Assembly: GCF_018780075.1 (NCBI RefSeq)
Contig: NZ_JADMKB010000119.1
Span: forward strand, 1-33,405
DNA length: 33,405 nt
Reading direction: 5' to 3'
Origin: Hydrogenophaga sp.
GTDB taxonomy: Bacteria; Pseudomonadota; Gammaproteobacteria; Burkholderiales; Burkholderiaceae_C
Shown in pieces: positions 1 through 9,489 of the stretch. The stretch's first letter is position 1, and every line of letters starts with the position of its first letter. A program made the position numbers and the translations under genes. Below the pieces are notes generated by a model, which saw only the letters and a list, made by a program, of their open reading frames with translations, had not been told where the DNA came from and did no database searches.

Positions 1-2
1 TC

Positions 3-1094
3 CAGCGCAACGTGATGGCCAGTGGTGTGGTGCCGCAGATCAGCATGATCATGGGCCCCTCGGCCGGTGGCGCGGTGTATTCGCCCGCCATGACCGACTT
101 CATCTTCATGGTCAAGGATTCGAGCTACATGTTCGTGACCGGTCCCGAGGTGGTGAAGACCGTGACGCACGAGGAAGTGACCGCCGAAGAACTGGGCGGC
201 GCGGTGACGCACACCACCAAGAGCGGCGTGGCCGACCTCGCGTTCGAGAACGACGTGGAAGCGCTGTTGATGCTGCGCCGGCTCTACAACTACCTGCCGC
301 TCAACAACCGCGAGAAGGCGCCGCTGCGCCCCAGCGGCGACCCGATCGACCGCATGGACCTGAGCCTCGACACCCTGGTGCCCGAGAACCCGAACAAGCC
401 CTACGACATGAAGGAGCTGATCGTCAAAACCGTAGACGACGGCGACTTCTTCGAGCTGCAACCCGAGTACGCGAAGAACATCCTGATCGGCTTCGCCCGC
501 ATGGACGGCCAGACCGTGGGCATCGTGGCCAACCAGCCGCTGGTGCTGGCCGGCTGCCTGGACATCAAATCGAGCATCAAGGCCGCGCGCTTCGTGCGCT
601 TCTGCGATGCGTTCAACATCCCGGTGGTGACGTTTGTGGACGTGCCCGGCTTCATGCCCGGCACCAGCCAGGAGTACGGCGGCATCATCAAGCATGGCGC
701 CAAGCTGCTCTACGCCTACGCCGAGTGCACGGTGCCGAAGATCACCGTGATCACGCGCAAGGCCTACGGTGGCGCCTACGACGTGATGGCCTCCAAGCAC
801 CTGCGCGGCGACGTGAACTTCGCGTGGCCCAACGCCGAGATCGCGGTGATGGGCGCCAAGGGCGCGGTGGAGATCATCTTCCGCGAAGACAAGGGCGACC
901 CGGCCAAGCTGGCCGCCAAGGAAGCCGAGTACAAGGCCCGCTTCGCCAACCCCTTCGTGGCTGGCGCGCGTGGCTTCATCGACGACGTGATCCTGCCGCA
1001 CGAGACGCGCAAGCGCATCTGCCGTTCGCTGGTGATGTTGAAGGACAAGAAGCTGGAAAACCCGTGGCGCAAGCACGGGAACATTCCGCTGTGA
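3..1094 (+). CDS. pccB: Propionyl-CoA carboxylase beta subunit (carboxyltransferase), 5'-truncated by window edge
   Basis: The reading frame is open from the first bases of the window and ends in TGA at 1092-1094, so the gene starts upstream; about 363 residues of the usual ~510 are present. The subunit moves the carboxyl group from biotin to propionyl-CoA to give (S)-methylmalonyl-CoA in the cytoplasm. Visible family signatures are the acyl-CoA-binding stretch with [12 protein letters not shown] near the start of the visible part, and the C-terminal half with [16 protein letters not shown], the oxyanion-hole segment [14 protein letters not shown] and [18 protein letters not shown]. These are carboxyltransferase motifs of the PccB/AccD5 type. 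The biotin-carrying partner pccA follows on the same strand, but 317 bp away across a repeat element, unlike the tight coupling usual in this module. Substrate choice (propionyl versus acetyl or other acyl-CoA) is inferred from the neighbours. Confidence 0.93.
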   Translation, partial: QRNVMASGVVPQISMIMGPSAGGAVYSPAMTDFIFMVKDSSYMFVTGPEVVKTVTHEEVTAEELGGAVTHTTKSGVADLAFENDVEALLMLRRLYNYLPLNNREKAPLRPSGDPIDRMDLSLDTLVPENPNKPYDMKELIVKTVDDGDFFELQPEYAKNILIGFARMDGQTVGIVANQPLVLAGCLDIKSSIKAARFVRFCDAFNIPVVTFVDVPGFMPGTSQEYGGIIKHGAKLLYAYAECTVPKITVITRKAYGGAYDVMASKHLRGDVNFAWPNAEIAVMGAKGAVEIIFREDKGDPAKLAAKEAEYKARFANPFVAGARGFIDDVILPHETRKRICRSLVMLKDKKLENPWRKHGNIPL

Positions 1095-1129
1095 GTTGGG
1101 TGAGGCTCGCGATGACCTTCTATCGCGCT

Positions 1130-1217
1130 GGATCGGGGTGCCCGAGCGTTTTGCTGCGTGTCCCCCGCCCTTCGGGCTCCTCCTTTACCTCCGCAAAACA
1201 CTCAGACACCCCGATCC
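1130..1217. repeat. Long imperfect inverted repeat (25-nt arms) between pccB and pccA
   Basis: The arms at 1130-1154 and 1193-1217 are reverse complements at 22 of 25 positions. All three mismatches are purine transitions that an RNA could tolerate as G-U pairs. The 38-nt loop (1155-1192) carries the C-rich segment that forms one arm of the larger inverted repeat 1159-1322. There is no T-run after the right arm, so this is not a standard intrinsic terminator, although it could still stop or stabilise the pccB transcript. It looks like a dispersed intergenic repeat (REP or MITE-like), which cannot be confirmed from one window. Confidence 0.7.
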
Positions 1218-1322
1218 TGAGTGGTGGGCACTCCTCTGTTTCAAACCCAACCTCCTTCGCAGCAACGGGCACGGTGTGTCTGCCGCAGCGAAGTCAAGGA
1301 GGAGCCCGCAGGGCGGGGGACA
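1159..1322. repeat. Second, overlapping inverted repeat (27-nt arms)
   Basis: Arm 1159-1185 (core GTCCCCCGCCC) pairs with 1296-1322 (core GGGCGGGGGAC), with 26 of 27 positions complementary. The left arm lies inside the loop of the 1130-1217 hairpin, so the two foldings compete. About 110 bp lie between the arms, without a recognisable gene. Together with the neighbouring repeat it fills most of the 317-bp gap between pccB and pccA. No target-site duplication is evident by eye. Confidence 0.65.
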
Positions 1323-1411
1323 TGAGCGGAGGCAGATGCGCCGGGCCCGTTGCGGGCTCAGCCATGCATCACCCCAGAAACAACAAGCCTGTTCTCGTCT
1401 AGGAGACTGAA

Positions 1412-3463
1412 ATGTTCACCAAAATTCTCATTGCCAATCGCGGCGAGATCGCCTGCCGCGTGATCGCCACCGCCAAGAAGATGGGCATCGCCACCGTGGC
1501 GGTGTATTCCGAAGCCGACAAGGAAGCGCGCCACGTGCAACTGGCCGACGAGGCTGTGTTGCTCGGCCCGGCACCCTCGCGCGAGTCCTACCTGGTGGCG
1601 GACAAGATCATTGCAGCGGCCAAGCAGACCGGCGCGCAGGCCATCCACCCCGGCTACGGCTTTCTGTCGGAAAACGAGGCCTTCGCCAAACGCTGTGAAG
1701 ACGAAGGCATCGCCTTCATCGGCCCGCGCCATTTTTCCATCGCGGCCATGGGCGACAAGATCGCCTCCAAGAAGCTGGCCAACGAAGCCAAGGTCAACAC
1801 CATCCCGGGCTGGAACGACGCCATCGAAACGGCCGAACGTGCGGTCGAGATCGCCAAGGACATCGGCTACCCCGTGATGATCAAGGCCTCGGCAGGCGGC
1901 GGAGGCAAGGGCCTGCGCGTGGCCTTCAACGACAAGGAAGCCTTCGAGGGCTTCACCAGCTGCCGCAACGAGGCCCGCAACAGCTTCGGCGACGACCGCG
2001 TCTTCATCGAAAAATACGTGCTGGAGCCCCGCCACATCGAGATCCAGGTGCTGGGCGATTCGCACGGCAACGTGATCTACCTGAACGAGCGCGAGTGCTC
2101 GATCCAGCGCCGCCACCAGAAGGTGATCGAGGAGGCGCCGTCGCCCTTCATCAGCGATGCCACGCGCAAGGCCATGGGCGAGCAGGCCGTGGCGCTGGCC
2201 AAGGCGGTGAAGTACCAGAGTGCCGGCACGGTCGAGTTCGTGGTCGGCAAAGACCAGGACTTCTATTTCCTGGAGATGAACACCCGCCTGCAGGTGGAGC
2301 ACCCCGTCACCGAGTGCATCACCGGCGTCGATCTGGTGGAGCTGATGATCCGCGTGGCGGCCGGCGAGCAACTGCCGATCACGCAGGACCAGGTGCAACG
2401 CAATGGTTGGGCCATGGAGTGCCGCATCAACGCCGAAGACCCGTTCCGCAACTTCCTGCCGTCCACCGGCCGCCTGGTGCGCTTCCAGCCACCGGCGCAG
2501 ACCATGCACCAGTCCAACACCGCCGACCTGTACGGCGTGCGCGTGGACACGGGCGTGGTTGATGGTGGCGAGATCCCGATGTTCTACGACTCGATGATCG
2601 CCAAGCTCATCGTGCACGGCAAGGACCGCAACGAGGCCATTGCCAAGATGCGCGAGGCGCTCAACGGCTTCGTGATCCGTGGCATCAGCAGCAACATCCC
2701 GTTCCAGGCCGCGCTGCTGGCCCACCCGAAGTTCGTGTCGGGTGACTTCAACACAGGCTTCATCGCAGAGCACTACGCCCATGGCTTCCGCGCCGAAGAC
2801 GTGCCGCACGACGATGCCGATTTCCTCGTGGCGCTGGCGGCCTTCGTGCGCCGCAAGTCGCGCGAGCGCGCGGCCGGCCTGACCGGCCAGCTGCCGGGCT
2901 ACGGCGTCAAGGTCGGGCACGATTTCAGCGTGATCACGCTGGGCGCGGGCGGCCAGAACCGCTACACCGACGTGCACGTGGACGAGGTGCTGGGCCAGCT
3001 CGGCTCGGCCGTGGTCACCATCGACGGCCATCGCTTCGAGATCAGCAGCCCCTCGCGCCTGAACGACATCTGCATCACCGGCGTGTGCAACGGCCAGCCG
3101 TTCACCGCGCAGGTGGAGCGCGGCACGCCACGCAACCCGCTGGCTTTGGTGGTGCAGCACAACGGCACGCGCATCGAGACCGTGGTGGTGTCGCGCCGCA
3201 TGGCCGAATTGCACAGGATGATGCCCTTCAAGGCCGCGCCCGACATGAGCAAATACGTGCTCTCGCCCATGCCCGGCCTGCTGGTCGACGTGGCGGTGCA
3301 GGTGGGCCAGAAGGTGCAGGCCGGCGAGCGCGTGGCGGTGATCGAGGCCATGAAGATGGAAAACGTGCTGTTCGCGGCGGCCGACGGCATCGTGTCCAAA
3401 GTGCTGGCGTCCAAGGGCGAATCGCTCGTGGTCGATCAACCCATCGTGGAGTTTCAGAAATGA
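1412..3463 (+). CDS. pccA: Propionyl-CoA carboxylase alpha subunit (biotin carboxylase plus biotin carrier)
   Basis: The 683-residue product carboxylates its own biotin with ATP and bicarbonate and delivers CO2 to PccB. Domain order: biotin carboxylase N-domain from [17 protein letters not shown] (residues 1-115), ATP-grasp domain with [12 protein letters not shown] near residue 160 and [20 protein letters not shown] near residue 230, biotin-carboxylase C-domain with the [13 protein letters not shown] signature near 290, a linker domain (about 450-600) typical of PCC alpha chains, and a C-terminal biotinyl domain. The biotin-attachment lysine lies in EAMKMENV (about K648). The start has a clear AGGAG at 1401-1405, seven bases before the ATG. 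The stop overlaps the next start as ATGA, indicating translational coupling to the VOC gene. The length fits the 660-690 residues of bacterial PccA. Confidence 0.95.
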   Translation: MFTKILIANRGEIACRVIATAKKMGIATVAVYSEADKEARHVQLADEAVLLGPAPSRESYLVADKIIAAAKQTGAQAIHPGYGFLSENEAFAKRCEDEGIAFIGPRHFSIAAMGDKIASKKLANEAKVNTIPGWNDAIETAERAVEIAKDIGYPVMIKASAGGGGKGLRVAFNDKEAFEGFTSCRNEARNSFGDDRVFIEKYVLEPRHIEIQVLGDSHGNVIYLNERECSIQRRHQKVIEEAPSPFISDATRKAMGEQAVALAKAVKYQSAGTVEFVVGKDQDFYFLEMNTRLQVEHPVTECITGVDLVELMIRVAAGEQLPITQDQVQRNGWAMECRINAEDPFRNFLPSTGRLVRFQPPAQTMHQSNTADLYGVRVDTGVVDGGEIPMFYDSMIAKLIVHGKDRNEAIAKMREALNGFVIRGISSNIPFQAALLAHPKFVSGDFNTGFIAEHYAHGFRAEDVPHDDADFLVALAAFVRRKSRERAAGLTGQLPGYGVKVGHDFSVITLGAGGQNRYTDVHVDEVLGQLGSAVVTIDGHRFEISSPSRLNDICITGVCNGQPFTAQVERGTPRNPLALVVQHNGTRIETVVVSRRMAELHRMMPFKAAPDMSKYVLSPMPGLLVDVAVQVGQKVQAGERVAVIEAMKMENVLFAAADGIVSKVLASKGESLVVDQPIVEFQK

Positions 3464-3951
3464 AGGGCACGCCACGTCCATTCAAGGTGCTGGGTGTCCA
3501 GCAGATTGCCATCGGTGGGCCCGACAAGCTGCGCCTGCAGACGCTGTGGGTGGACATGCTGGGTCTGGAGAAGACCGGCAGCTTCCAGAGCGAGCGCGAG
3601 AACGTGGACGAGGACATCTGCGCCATCGGCAGCGGCCCGTTCAAGGTCGAGGTCGATCTGATGCAGCCCATCGATCCCGACAAGAAACCGGCCGTGCACG
3701 CCACGCCGCTGAACCACATCGGTCTGTGGATCGACGACCTGCCGGTCGCGGTCGAGTGGCTGACGGCCAACGGCGTGCGCTTTGCGCCCGGCGGTATCCG
3801 CCAGGGCGCGGCGGGTTTTGACATCACCTTCTTGCACCCCAAGGCGAACGAGGCGTTCCCGATCGCGGGCGAGGGTGTGCTGATTGAACTGGTGCAGGCG
3901 CCGCCCGAGGTGGTGGCTGCCTTTGCGAAGCTGGCGGGAAGCCCGGCCTGA
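3460..3951 (+). CDS. VOC (glyoxalase-fold) protein, candidate methylmalonyl-CoA epimerase
   Basis: This 163-residue protein starts at an ATG overlapping the pccA stop by four bases, so it is co-translated with the carboxylase. It has the two-module beta-alpha-beta-beta-beta layout of the VOC superfamily: first module from GVQQIAIGG to KVEVDLMQP, second from [11 protein letters not shown] to [10 protein letters not shown]. In known methylmalonyl-CoA epimerases these four strands supply metal ligands His, Gln/Glu, His and Glu. Here the His (NHIG) and the final Glu (IEL) are present, but the first position reads Gln (VQQIAI). Given propionyl-CoA carboxylase next door, epimerisation of (S)- to (R)-methylmalonyl-CoA is the natural guess. 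Another VOC activity is possible, and the symbol is withheld for that reason. A strong terminator follows at 3976. Confidence 0.8.
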   Translation: MKGTPRPFKVLGVQQIAIGGPDKLRLQTLWVDMLGLEKTGSFQSERENVDEDICAIGSGPFKVEVDLMQPIDPDKKPAVHATPLNHIGLWIDDLPVAVEWLTANGVRFAPGGIRQGAAGFDITFLHPKANEAFPIAGEGVLIELVQAPPEVVAAFAKLAGSPA

Positions 3952-3975
3952 ACGATTGACGGTGCCGAGGAGACA

Positions 3976-4010
3976 GGCCCTGCGGAGCTCGCGCCCGCAG
4001 GGCCATTTTT
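3976..4010 (+). terminator. Intrinsic terminator after the pccA-VOC unit
   Basis: GGCCCTGCGG (3976-3985) pairs perfectly with CCGCAGGGCC (3995-4004) around a 9-nt loop, and ATTTTT follows. It lies 25 bp past the VOC stop codon and just before the convergent cupin gene. Read on the minus strand it lacks a T-run, so it serves the plus-strand operon. Confidence 0.88.
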
Positions 4011-4023
4011 CTGCCCGCTGGGT

Positions 4024-4401
4024 TTACTCGCAGATCATGTAGGTCTTGGTGAGCTGCTCCAGCACCTCGAATTCGCCTTCGAATCCGGGCGGGATGTACA
4101 GCCCCTCGCCCGGCCCCATCTCTTCAAATCCGCCCCGCGCGTCGTGCACGCGGCAGTGCCCGCTGAGCACCGTGAACAGCTCGCGCTCGGTCGGCCCCAT
4201 GGCGATGCGCCAGCGCCCGGGCTCGCAGCGCCACACGCCGCAAAACACCTGCCCGGCGGGCAGGCCTTCGTCCACCCGGTTCCAGGTTTCACGCAGCGGG
4301 TTGCCCCGGACGAGGCGTTCGGGTCGGGGGTGATCGGTCTCGGGCTGCCCGGCGGGCTGGGCATCCAGCCGGATGAGGCGGGTGGGGTGGGAACTGGACA
4401 T
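4024..4401 (-). CDS. Cupin-domain protein (Cupin_3/DUF861 type)
   Basis: The 125-residue product ends in a single cupin barrel (residues about 55-122). The characteristic run is CGVWRCEPGRWRIAMGPTER, then ELFTVLSGHCRVHD, then MGPGEGLYIPPGFEGEFEVLE, matching the small Cupin_3 group (EutQ-like and DUF861 proteins). Classical metal-binding histidines are not evident, so a catalytic role is uncertain; such proteins are mostly uncharacterised. The ATG at 4401 (MSSSHPTR) was chosen because an upstream extension in frame would run back through the plus-strand gene at 4529 and has no similarity to the family. It is convergent with the pccA-VOC unit and divergent from the small gene at 4529, so it is probably monocistronic. 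Confidence 0.8.
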   Translation of the reverse strand: MSSSHPTRLIRLDAQPAGQPETDHPRPERLVRGNPLRETWNRVDEGLPAGQVFCGVWRCEPGRWRIAMGPTERELFTVLSGHCRVHDARGGFEEMGPGEGLYIPPGFEGEFEVLEQLTKTYMICE

Positions 4402-4528
4402 CCCGGGATTGTGCCAAGGCGGTGGCGAGGGCCGGAGCAGGGCGGTTTTTCTGGTGTTGTTCGAGGGAATCGACAGCCCGGGGCTGGGTACGCTGGTGCC
4501 ATTCCGTTCCAACACGCAGGACGCCACC

Positions 4529-4867
4529 ATGGAAACGACGCCCCATCCCTCCAGTGCCACGCCGGGCCTCGCCCCGGTGGTGTCCCCGATCACGCAGGGT
4601 GACCACCGCTGGGCGCAACGCCCGCCGGTCTGGCGCGAACGTGAGCTCTCCCTGCATTGGCCGCAGGAATTGCTGGAAGCCTTCAGTCTTCGCATGGCCA
4701 GCCACGGCATGTCGATCAGCCGGGCGCTGATGTTGAGCGACAAGCGCTATGCGTTGAAACAGCTCGTTCACGCTCAAACCCTGTGCGACGAGTCCTTGCG
4801 CCTGATCTCGATGCAGCTGTTTCGCCATTTCGAGGCGCGACAGGCCGGCATCCCCGCGCTGCACTGA
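4529..4867 (+). CDS. Small hypothetical protein, 112 residues
   Basis: The family is not recognised. The predicted protein has a low-complexity proline/serine-rich start (residues 1-35) and a helical, arginine- and leucine-rich second half with SLRMASHGMSISRALMLSD and LRLISMQLFRHFEARQAG. There is no signal peptide or membrane span. It sits alone, divergent from the cupin gene and 84 bp upstream of the chemotaxis receptor. Its codon third positions are GC-rich like its neighbours, and the minus-strand alternatives in the same interval look like shadows, which supports a real gene. The 4402-4528 gap should hold divergent promoters, but none is clear by eye. Confidence 0.55.
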   Translation: METTPHPSSATPGLAPVVSPITQGDHRWAQRPPVWRERELSLHWPQELLEAFSLRMASHGMSISRALMLSDKRYALKQLVHAQTLCDESLRLISMQLFRHFEARQAGIPALH

Positions 4868-4951
4868 GCCGCGTCGGGTGGCACCGGGGGCTCAAGTGCG
4901 ACCCTGTTGGTGTCGATAGACGTTTGTTGCAGTTTTTCTGGAGCCTTGCCC

Positions 4952-7270
4952 ATGTCCCTTCTTCAACCCATGATGCCCGGCTTATGGCTGATGCGCCGCC
5001 TGCGCCTTCCCGTCAAGCTGGCTCTGCTGGCCATGGCGCTGGTGGTGCCGATGGTGGTGGTGTGTGTGCTGCTGGTGCAGCGCATCGGCGGCGACATCAA
5101 CTTCACCGAGCGGGAGGTGCAAGGGTCCCGCAACATCGCGCGCCTGGCCGACCTGATCACAGCGGTTCAGACGCACCGTGGCCAAACCCACATGCTGCTG
5201 TCGGGCAACGCCACGGTTCGCCCCGCGCTCGACAAGACGCGCACCGAGCTGCAAGCCGCGCTGTCGGCGGTGGGCGCCGAACTCGACCGGCGCCCGGACT
5301 TCGAGGTGGCCGCCGAATGGAAGGCCCTGGCCAGCCGCCTGGAGCAGCTCCCTGCGACCGAGCAGGTGCCGGCACCGGCGTCTTTTCAAGCCCACACCGC
5401 CCTGATCGACGAACTGCGGCGGCTGGTCTACACAATGGGCGAGCGCTCCAGCCTGCTGTTTGATCCCGACCCGGCCAGCTATTTCCTGATGGACATGGTG
5501 GTTTCCCGCACCGTGCCCTGGAGTGAGCTGATCGGGCGCCTGCGTGGCCAGGGGGCCGGTCAGCTGAGCCTGCCCCAGCCAGAGCCTGAGGCCATGGCCC
5601 GCCTGCGCCTGCAGCTCGACAGCTTGCAGGCCGACGCCCTGGACCACCGCTTTTCGATGGGGTTTGCCGAACGCTACGGTCAGCACGACCTGCAAGGCGA
5701 ATCCGCGCTGAAGGGCAGCGAGACTTTCATTGAGCAGGCGCGACGGGCCCTGGACAGCCCGGGCTCGGTGACGAGCCCCGCCTACTTTGAAGCCGGCACC
5801 GCCGCGATCGGGGCTGTGCGCACCTACCAGACGGCGGTGCTGCAGCGGCTGGACACCTTGCTGGACGCCCGGCTGGGGTCCCTGCGCACCCAGCGCCAGG
5901 TGGTCATGGGCGTGGCGCTGCTGGGCATGGGCGCTTTGACGTACCTGCTGGTCTCTTTTTACATGAGCTTCGTGGTCGACTTCCGCCATGTGAGCAGCGT
6001 GATGGCTCAGACCGCCCAAGGCAACCTGCGGGCCCACGTGCTGGTGCGGGGCAGCGATGAGTTGGCCGACCTCGCGGCGCAGCTGGAGAACATGATCGGC
6101 AACCTGTCAGGCATGGTCGCCGAGGTTCGCAGCAATTCGGCGCTGGTGGCCTACGCGGGCAAGAGCCTGGTGGCGGGCAACCGCGATCTGGCCGACCGCA
6201 CCGAGCAACAGGCCGCCAACCTGGAACAGACCGCGGCCAGCGTGCAGGAGCTGTCCAGCACCGTGCACCAGAACGCCGAGACCGCCGTCAATTCCGACGC
6301 CCAGGCGGCCCGCGTGCGCGACGTGGCGGAAGCGGGCGCCCAGGCCATGGTGCGCGCGGTGGACTCGGTCGAAGGCATCCAGAAGAGCGCGCAGCAGATG
6401 AACGAGATCATCGGCGTGATCGACAGCCTGGCGTTTCAGACCAACATCCTGGCGCTCAACGCGGCGGTGGAAGCGGCGCGCGCCGGCGAACAGGGCAGGG
6501 GGTTTGCCGTGGTGGCGAGCGAGGTGCGCAGCCTGGCGCAGCGCTCGGCCGCCTCGTCGCGCGAGATCCGTGAACTGATCCAGGCCTCGGGGGCGCAGGT
6601 GTCGGCCAGCGTGGCGCAGATGCGCGCGGCCGGCGCCAACATGACCGAGATCGTCAACGGGGTGCGCGGGGTGGCGGCCAACATGTCGCTGATCTCGGCC
6701 GCGAGCGCCGAACAGAGCAGCGGCCTGAGCGAAATCTCGACCGCCGTCGGCCAACTGGACGAAATCACCCAGCGCAACGCCCAGATGGTGGAGCGCGCGG
6801 TGCAGCAGGCCACCCAGCTGGAAGGTCGCGCGGCCACCCTGGCGCAGGCGGTGTCGTCGTTCATGCTGCAGCAAGGGGCGGCCGAAGAGGCCATGCAACT
6901 GGTGCAGCAGGCGCTGGCGCTGCGGGCGCAGTCGGGTCGCGAAGGCTTTCTGCGCGACATCACCGATCCGGCCCGGGCCTTTCACGACCGCGACATGTAT
7001 GTGTTTGCGCTCGACCGCCTCGGCAGCTACCGGGCCTTCGGTGGCCGGCCCGACAAGGTGGGTGGCCGGGTGCAGGACATCCCCGGCGTGGACGGCGCGT
7101 CGCTGCTGGAATCCATCGTCGCGCAGGCCGAGCTGGAACCGGGCTGGGTGGAGTACGACATCACCAACCCGCAGAGCGGCACCATCCAGACCAAGATGTC
7201 TTACGTGTCCAAGGTGGACGACCTGTACGTGGGTTGCGGTGTCTACAAGTCGCTGAGCGTGGCGGCCTGA
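4952..7270 (+). CDS. Methyl-accepting chemotaxis protein with C-terminal Cache-like domain
   Basis: This 772-residue inner-membrane receptor controls the CheA kinase in response to a ligand. An N-terminal membrane span (about residues 18-40, [20 protein letters not shown]) is followed by a long periplasmic helical region (about 45-325), a second span ([20 protein letters not shown]), a HAMP linker (about 350-400), and the cytoplasmic signalling coiled coil. The highly conserved hairpin tip, [20 protein letters not shown] then [18 protein letters not shown], sits near residues 495-530. Unusually, about 110 residues follow the coiled coil (from about 660), with [35 protein letters not shown] and [17 protein letters not shown], resembling a single Cache sensor. 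ATG 4952 is preferred to an upstream in-frame start because a GGAG motif precedes it and the membrane span then lies near the N-terminus. Confidence 0.92.
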   Translation: MSLLQPMMPGLWLMRRLRLPVKLALLAMALVVPMVVVCVLLVQRIGGDINFTEREVQGSRNIARLADLITAVQTHRGQTHMLLSGNATVRPALDKTRTELQAALSAVGAELDRRPDFEVAAEWKALASRLEQLPATEQVPAPASFQAHTALIDELRRLVYTMGERSSLLFDPDPASYFLMDMVVSRTVPWSELIGRLRGQGAGQLSLPQPEPEAMARLRLQLDSLQADALDHRFSMGFAERYGQHDLQGESALKGSETFIEQARRALDSPGSVTSPAYFEAGTAAIGAVRTYQTAVLQRLDTLLDARLGSLRTQRQVVMGVALLGMGALTYLLVSFYMSFVVDFRHVSSVMAQTAQGNLRAHVLVRGSDELADLAAQLENMIGNLSGMVAEVRSNSALVAYAGKSLVAGNRDLADRTEQQAANLEQTAASVQELSSTVHQNAETAVNSDAQAARVRDVAEAGAQAMVRAVDSVEGIQKSAQQMNEIIGVIDSLAFQTNILALNAAVEAARAGEQGRGFAVVASEVRSLAQRSAASSREIRELIQASGAQVSASVAQMRAAGANMTEIVNGVRGVAANMSLISAASAEQSSGLSEISTAVGQLDEITQRNAQMVERAVQQATQLEGRAATLAQAVSSFMLQQGAAEEAMQLVQQALALRAQSGREGFLRDITDPARAFHDRDMYVFALDRLGSYRAFGGRPDKVGGRVQDIPGVDGASLLESIVAQAELEPGWVEYDITNPQSGTIQTKMSYVSKVDDLYVGCGVYKSLSVAA

Positions 7271-7282
7271 CGGCGCCGGGGC

Positions 7283-7942
7283 TCAGGCCGCAGCGTCCCG
7301 TTTGGCGCGGGCGCGGGCCAGGGCGGCTTCGATCACCGAGCGCTTTTTGTCGAGCACGGCAGGGTCGGTGTGCTGCGAATGGGCCGCCAGATCGGCCAGC
7401 TTCATCCGGGCCTTGGCTTCCTGGCGCTGGTCGTGTTCGAGCTGCTCGCGCGCCAGGCGCGCCGTGCGCTGCTGGTAACGTTCGCGGCCCTGCGCCGCCT
7501 GGGCCGTGGTCCAGGCCTGCCAGCCGGTGCGTTCGCCGCTCACCACCTCCAGTGAAATGCAGTCCACCGGGCAGACCGGCAGGCAGAGCTCGCAGCCCGT
7601 GCAACAGGGCTCGATGACGGTGTGCATGAGCTTGTTGCTGCCGACGATGGCGTCGGTCGGACAGGCCTTGATGCACAGCGTGCAGCCGATGCACCAGTCT
7701 TCGTCGATGACCGCCAGAGTCAGCGGGCCTTCGATGCCGTTGGCGGGGTTGAGCAGGGTGACGGGCTGGCCGGTGAGGGCCGCGAGCCGCTCGATGCCCT
7801 CTTGGCCGCCGGGCGGGCACTGGTTGATGCCGGCCTCGCCGGCGGCGACGGCCTCGGCGTACCGGGCGCAGTCCGGGTAGCCGCAGCGCGTGCATTGCGT
7901 TTGCGGCAAGGCGGCGTCGATGCGCCGGGCGAGTTCGTTCAT
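7283..7942 (-). CDS. rnfB: RnfB-like ferredoxin, soluble form without membrane anchor
   Basis: The 219-residue protein resembles the B subunit of Rnf/Rsx electron-transport complexes. It begins directly with the RnfB-type [4Fe-4S] domain, with cysteines C17, C20, C25 and C42 (CTRCGYPDC...NQC). Two bacterial-ferredoxin motifs follow, [12 protein letters not shown] near residue 85 and [13 protein letters not shown] near 115, then a charged helical tail (about 140-219) rich in Arg, Ala and Lys. True RnfB has an N-terminal membrane helix, and here it is missing. No rnfA, C, D, G or E gene is nearby. It lies 46 bp downstream of phaZ on the same strand, across a strong hairpin, and is convergent with the chemotaxis receptor gene, 12 bp apart. 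Its redox partner cannot be told from sequence. Confidence 0.85.
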   Translation of the reverse strand: MNELARRIDAALPQTQCTRCGYPDCARYAEAVAAGEAGINQCPPGGQEGIERLAALTGQPVTLLNPANGIEGPLTLAVIDEDWCIGCTLCIKACPTDAIVGSNKLMHTVIEPCCTGCELCLPVCPVDCISLEVVSGERTGWQAWTTAQAAQGRERYQQRTARLAREQLEHDQRQEAKARMKLADLAAHSQHTDPAVLDKKRSVIEAALARARAKRDAAA

Positions 7943-7954
7943 GAAGCCAATATA

Positions 7955-7977
7955 CCGGGGAGCGGGTCGCTCCCCGG
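7955..7977 (-). terminator. Strong intercistronic hairpin between phaZ and rnfB
   Basis: CCGGGGAGCG and CGCTCCCCGG form a perfect 10-bp stem with a 3-nt loop. It lies 11 bp after the phaZ stop and 12 bp before the rnfB ATG. The sequence following it in the minus direction is TATATTGG, not a proper T-run, so it may be a partial terminator or an mRNA-stabilising stem. No Shine-Dalgarno is visible between hairpin and ATG. Confidence 0.55.
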
Positions 7978-7988
7978 GGTCTGCACCA

Positions 7989-9473
7989 TCAGGCTGCGGA
8001 TGCCTTGCCTTTGACGGGTGCCTTGGCCACGGGTTTGGATGCGGCTTTGCTGGCCACCACGGCCTTGACGGCAGCCTTGACCACAGGTTTGGCGGCCCCT
8101 TTGGGGGTTGCCTTTTTGGCCACAGACTTCACCGCCACCACGGACTGGCGCGCAGGGCGCGCTGCCGGTGCGGCCACCACCGCAGGGGTCGCGACGGCCG
8201 TCGCCGCTTTGGGCTGGTGCGCCAGGATGAAGGTCTTGACCACCGGGTACACCATCTCGCGCCAACGGCGGCCGCTGAAAATGCCGTAGTGGCCCGCGCC
8301 CTTGGCTTCGTAGTGCATCTGGTGCGTCTTGGGGATGCTGGTGCACAGGTCGTGCGCCGCGGCCGTCTGGCCCGAGCCCGAGATGTCGTCCAGCTCACCT
8401 TCCACGGTCAGCAGACCGGTGGTGGCAATGTCTTCGGGGCGCACGCGTTCGACCTTGCCGGCCTCGTTCCTGACGTCCCAGGTGCCATTGACCAGCTTGA
8501 AGTCCTGGAAGACGGTCTCGATGGTTTCGAGGTAGTAGTCGGCGTCCATGTCGAGCACGGCGTTGTACTCGTCGTAGAACTTGCGGTGGCTCTCGACGCT
8601 GGAGTTGTCGCCTTTGACCAGGTCCTTGAAGTAGTCGTAATGGCTGGTGGCGTGGCGGTCAGGATTCATGGCCACGAAGCCGGTGTGCTGCAGGAAGCCG
8701 GGGTAGACGCGGCGGCCTGCGCCCGGGAAGTTGCTCGGCACCCGGTAGATCACGTTGTTCTCAAACCAGCTGTGGCTGCGCTGCGTGGCCAGGTTGTTCA
8801 CCGCGGTGGGCGATTTGCTGGCGTCGATGGGGCCACCCATCATGGTCATGGACAGCGGCGTGGTTTCGCCCCGGCTGGCCATCAGCGACACGGCGGCCAG
8901 CACCGGCACGGTGGGCTGGCACACGCTCATCACGTGGCAGTTGCCGTAGTTCTTCTGCAGGTAGCGGATGAACTCCTGCACGTAGTTCACATAGTCGTCG
9001 AGGTGGAACTCACCCTCGGACAGCGGCACCAGACGTGCGTTTTTCCAGTCGGTGATGTAGACCTTGTGGTCTTTCAGCATGGTGCGGACGGTGTCGCGCA
9101 GCAGGGTGGCGTAGTGGCCCGAGAGCGGGGCCACGATCAGCACCACCGGCTGACCCTTGAGCTTGCCCAGGGTGGCGGAGTCGTCGGTGAAGCGCTTGAA
9201 GCGGCGCAGTTCGCAGAACGGTTTGTCGATCTCGATGCGCTCGAAGATCGCCACGTCCACCCCGTCCACGTCGGCGGTGGTGATGCCGAACACCGGCTTT
9301 TCGTAGTCCTTGCCCAGGCGGTGCATGAGGTCGTAGCCTGCTGCCACCCGCTGCGCCAGCGGCATCTGTGCCAACGGCAGCGCAGGGTTGTTGTAGAGCT
9401 TGGCGGCGACCTCGGCCAGGTCCGCGAACGGCTCCATCATGGAGCGCTGGGTTTCGTAAATCTGGTACAGCAT
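7989..9473 (-). CDS. phaZ: Intracellular poly(3-hydroxybutyrate) depolymerase with Lys/Ala/Pro-rich tail
   Basis: The 494-residue enzyme breaks down the native PHB granule. It has the intracellular PhaZ signature in which cysteine replaces the lipase-box serine: [17 protein letters not shown], Cys at residue 185, close to the catalytic C183 known in Ralstonia eutropha PhaZ1. The N-terminus [16 protein letters not shown] is typical of the family, so ATG 9473 was chosen; an extension to 9542 would run through the promoter. The alpha/beta-hydrolase core ends near residue 418. Family members usually end about there, but here 76 more residues follow, built of AKP/VAK/AAK runs such as [20 protein letters not shown], resembling histone-H1-like bacterial proteins. 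No Shine-Dalgarno is obvious (CCCCC precedes the ATG). Confidence 0.93.
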   Translation of the reverse strand: MLYQIYETQRSMMEPFADLAEVAAKLYNNPALPLAQMPLAQRVAAGYDLMHRLGKDYEKPVFGITTADVDGVDVAIFERIEIDKPFCELRRFKRFTDDSATLGKLKGQPVVLIVAPLSGHYATLLRDTVRTMLKDHKVYITDWKNARLVPLSEGEFHLDDYVNYVQEFIRYLQKNYGNCHVMSVCQPTVPVLAAVSLMASRGETTPLSMTMMGGPIDASKSPTAVNNLATQRSHSWFENNVIYRVPSNFPGAGRRVYPGFLQHTGFVAMNPDRHATSHYDYFKDLVKGDNSSVESHRKFYDEYNAVLDMDADYYLETIETVFQDFKLVNGTWDVRNEAGKVERVRPEDIATTGLLTVEGELDDISGSGQTAAAHDLCTSIPKTHQMHYEAKGAGHYGIFSGRRWREMVYPVVKTFILAHQPKAATAVATPAVVAAPAARPARQSVVAVKSVAKKATPKGAAKPVVKAAVKAVVASKAASKPVAKAPVKGKASAA

Positions 9474-9489
9474 GGGGGAATAAATGGTT

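Noticed and set aside
1358..3481. 707-codon minus-strand open frame opposite pccA
   Set aside because: Composition is His/Arg/Ala-rich with no domain, as expected for the antisense of a GC-rich gene; pccA itself is unmistakable.
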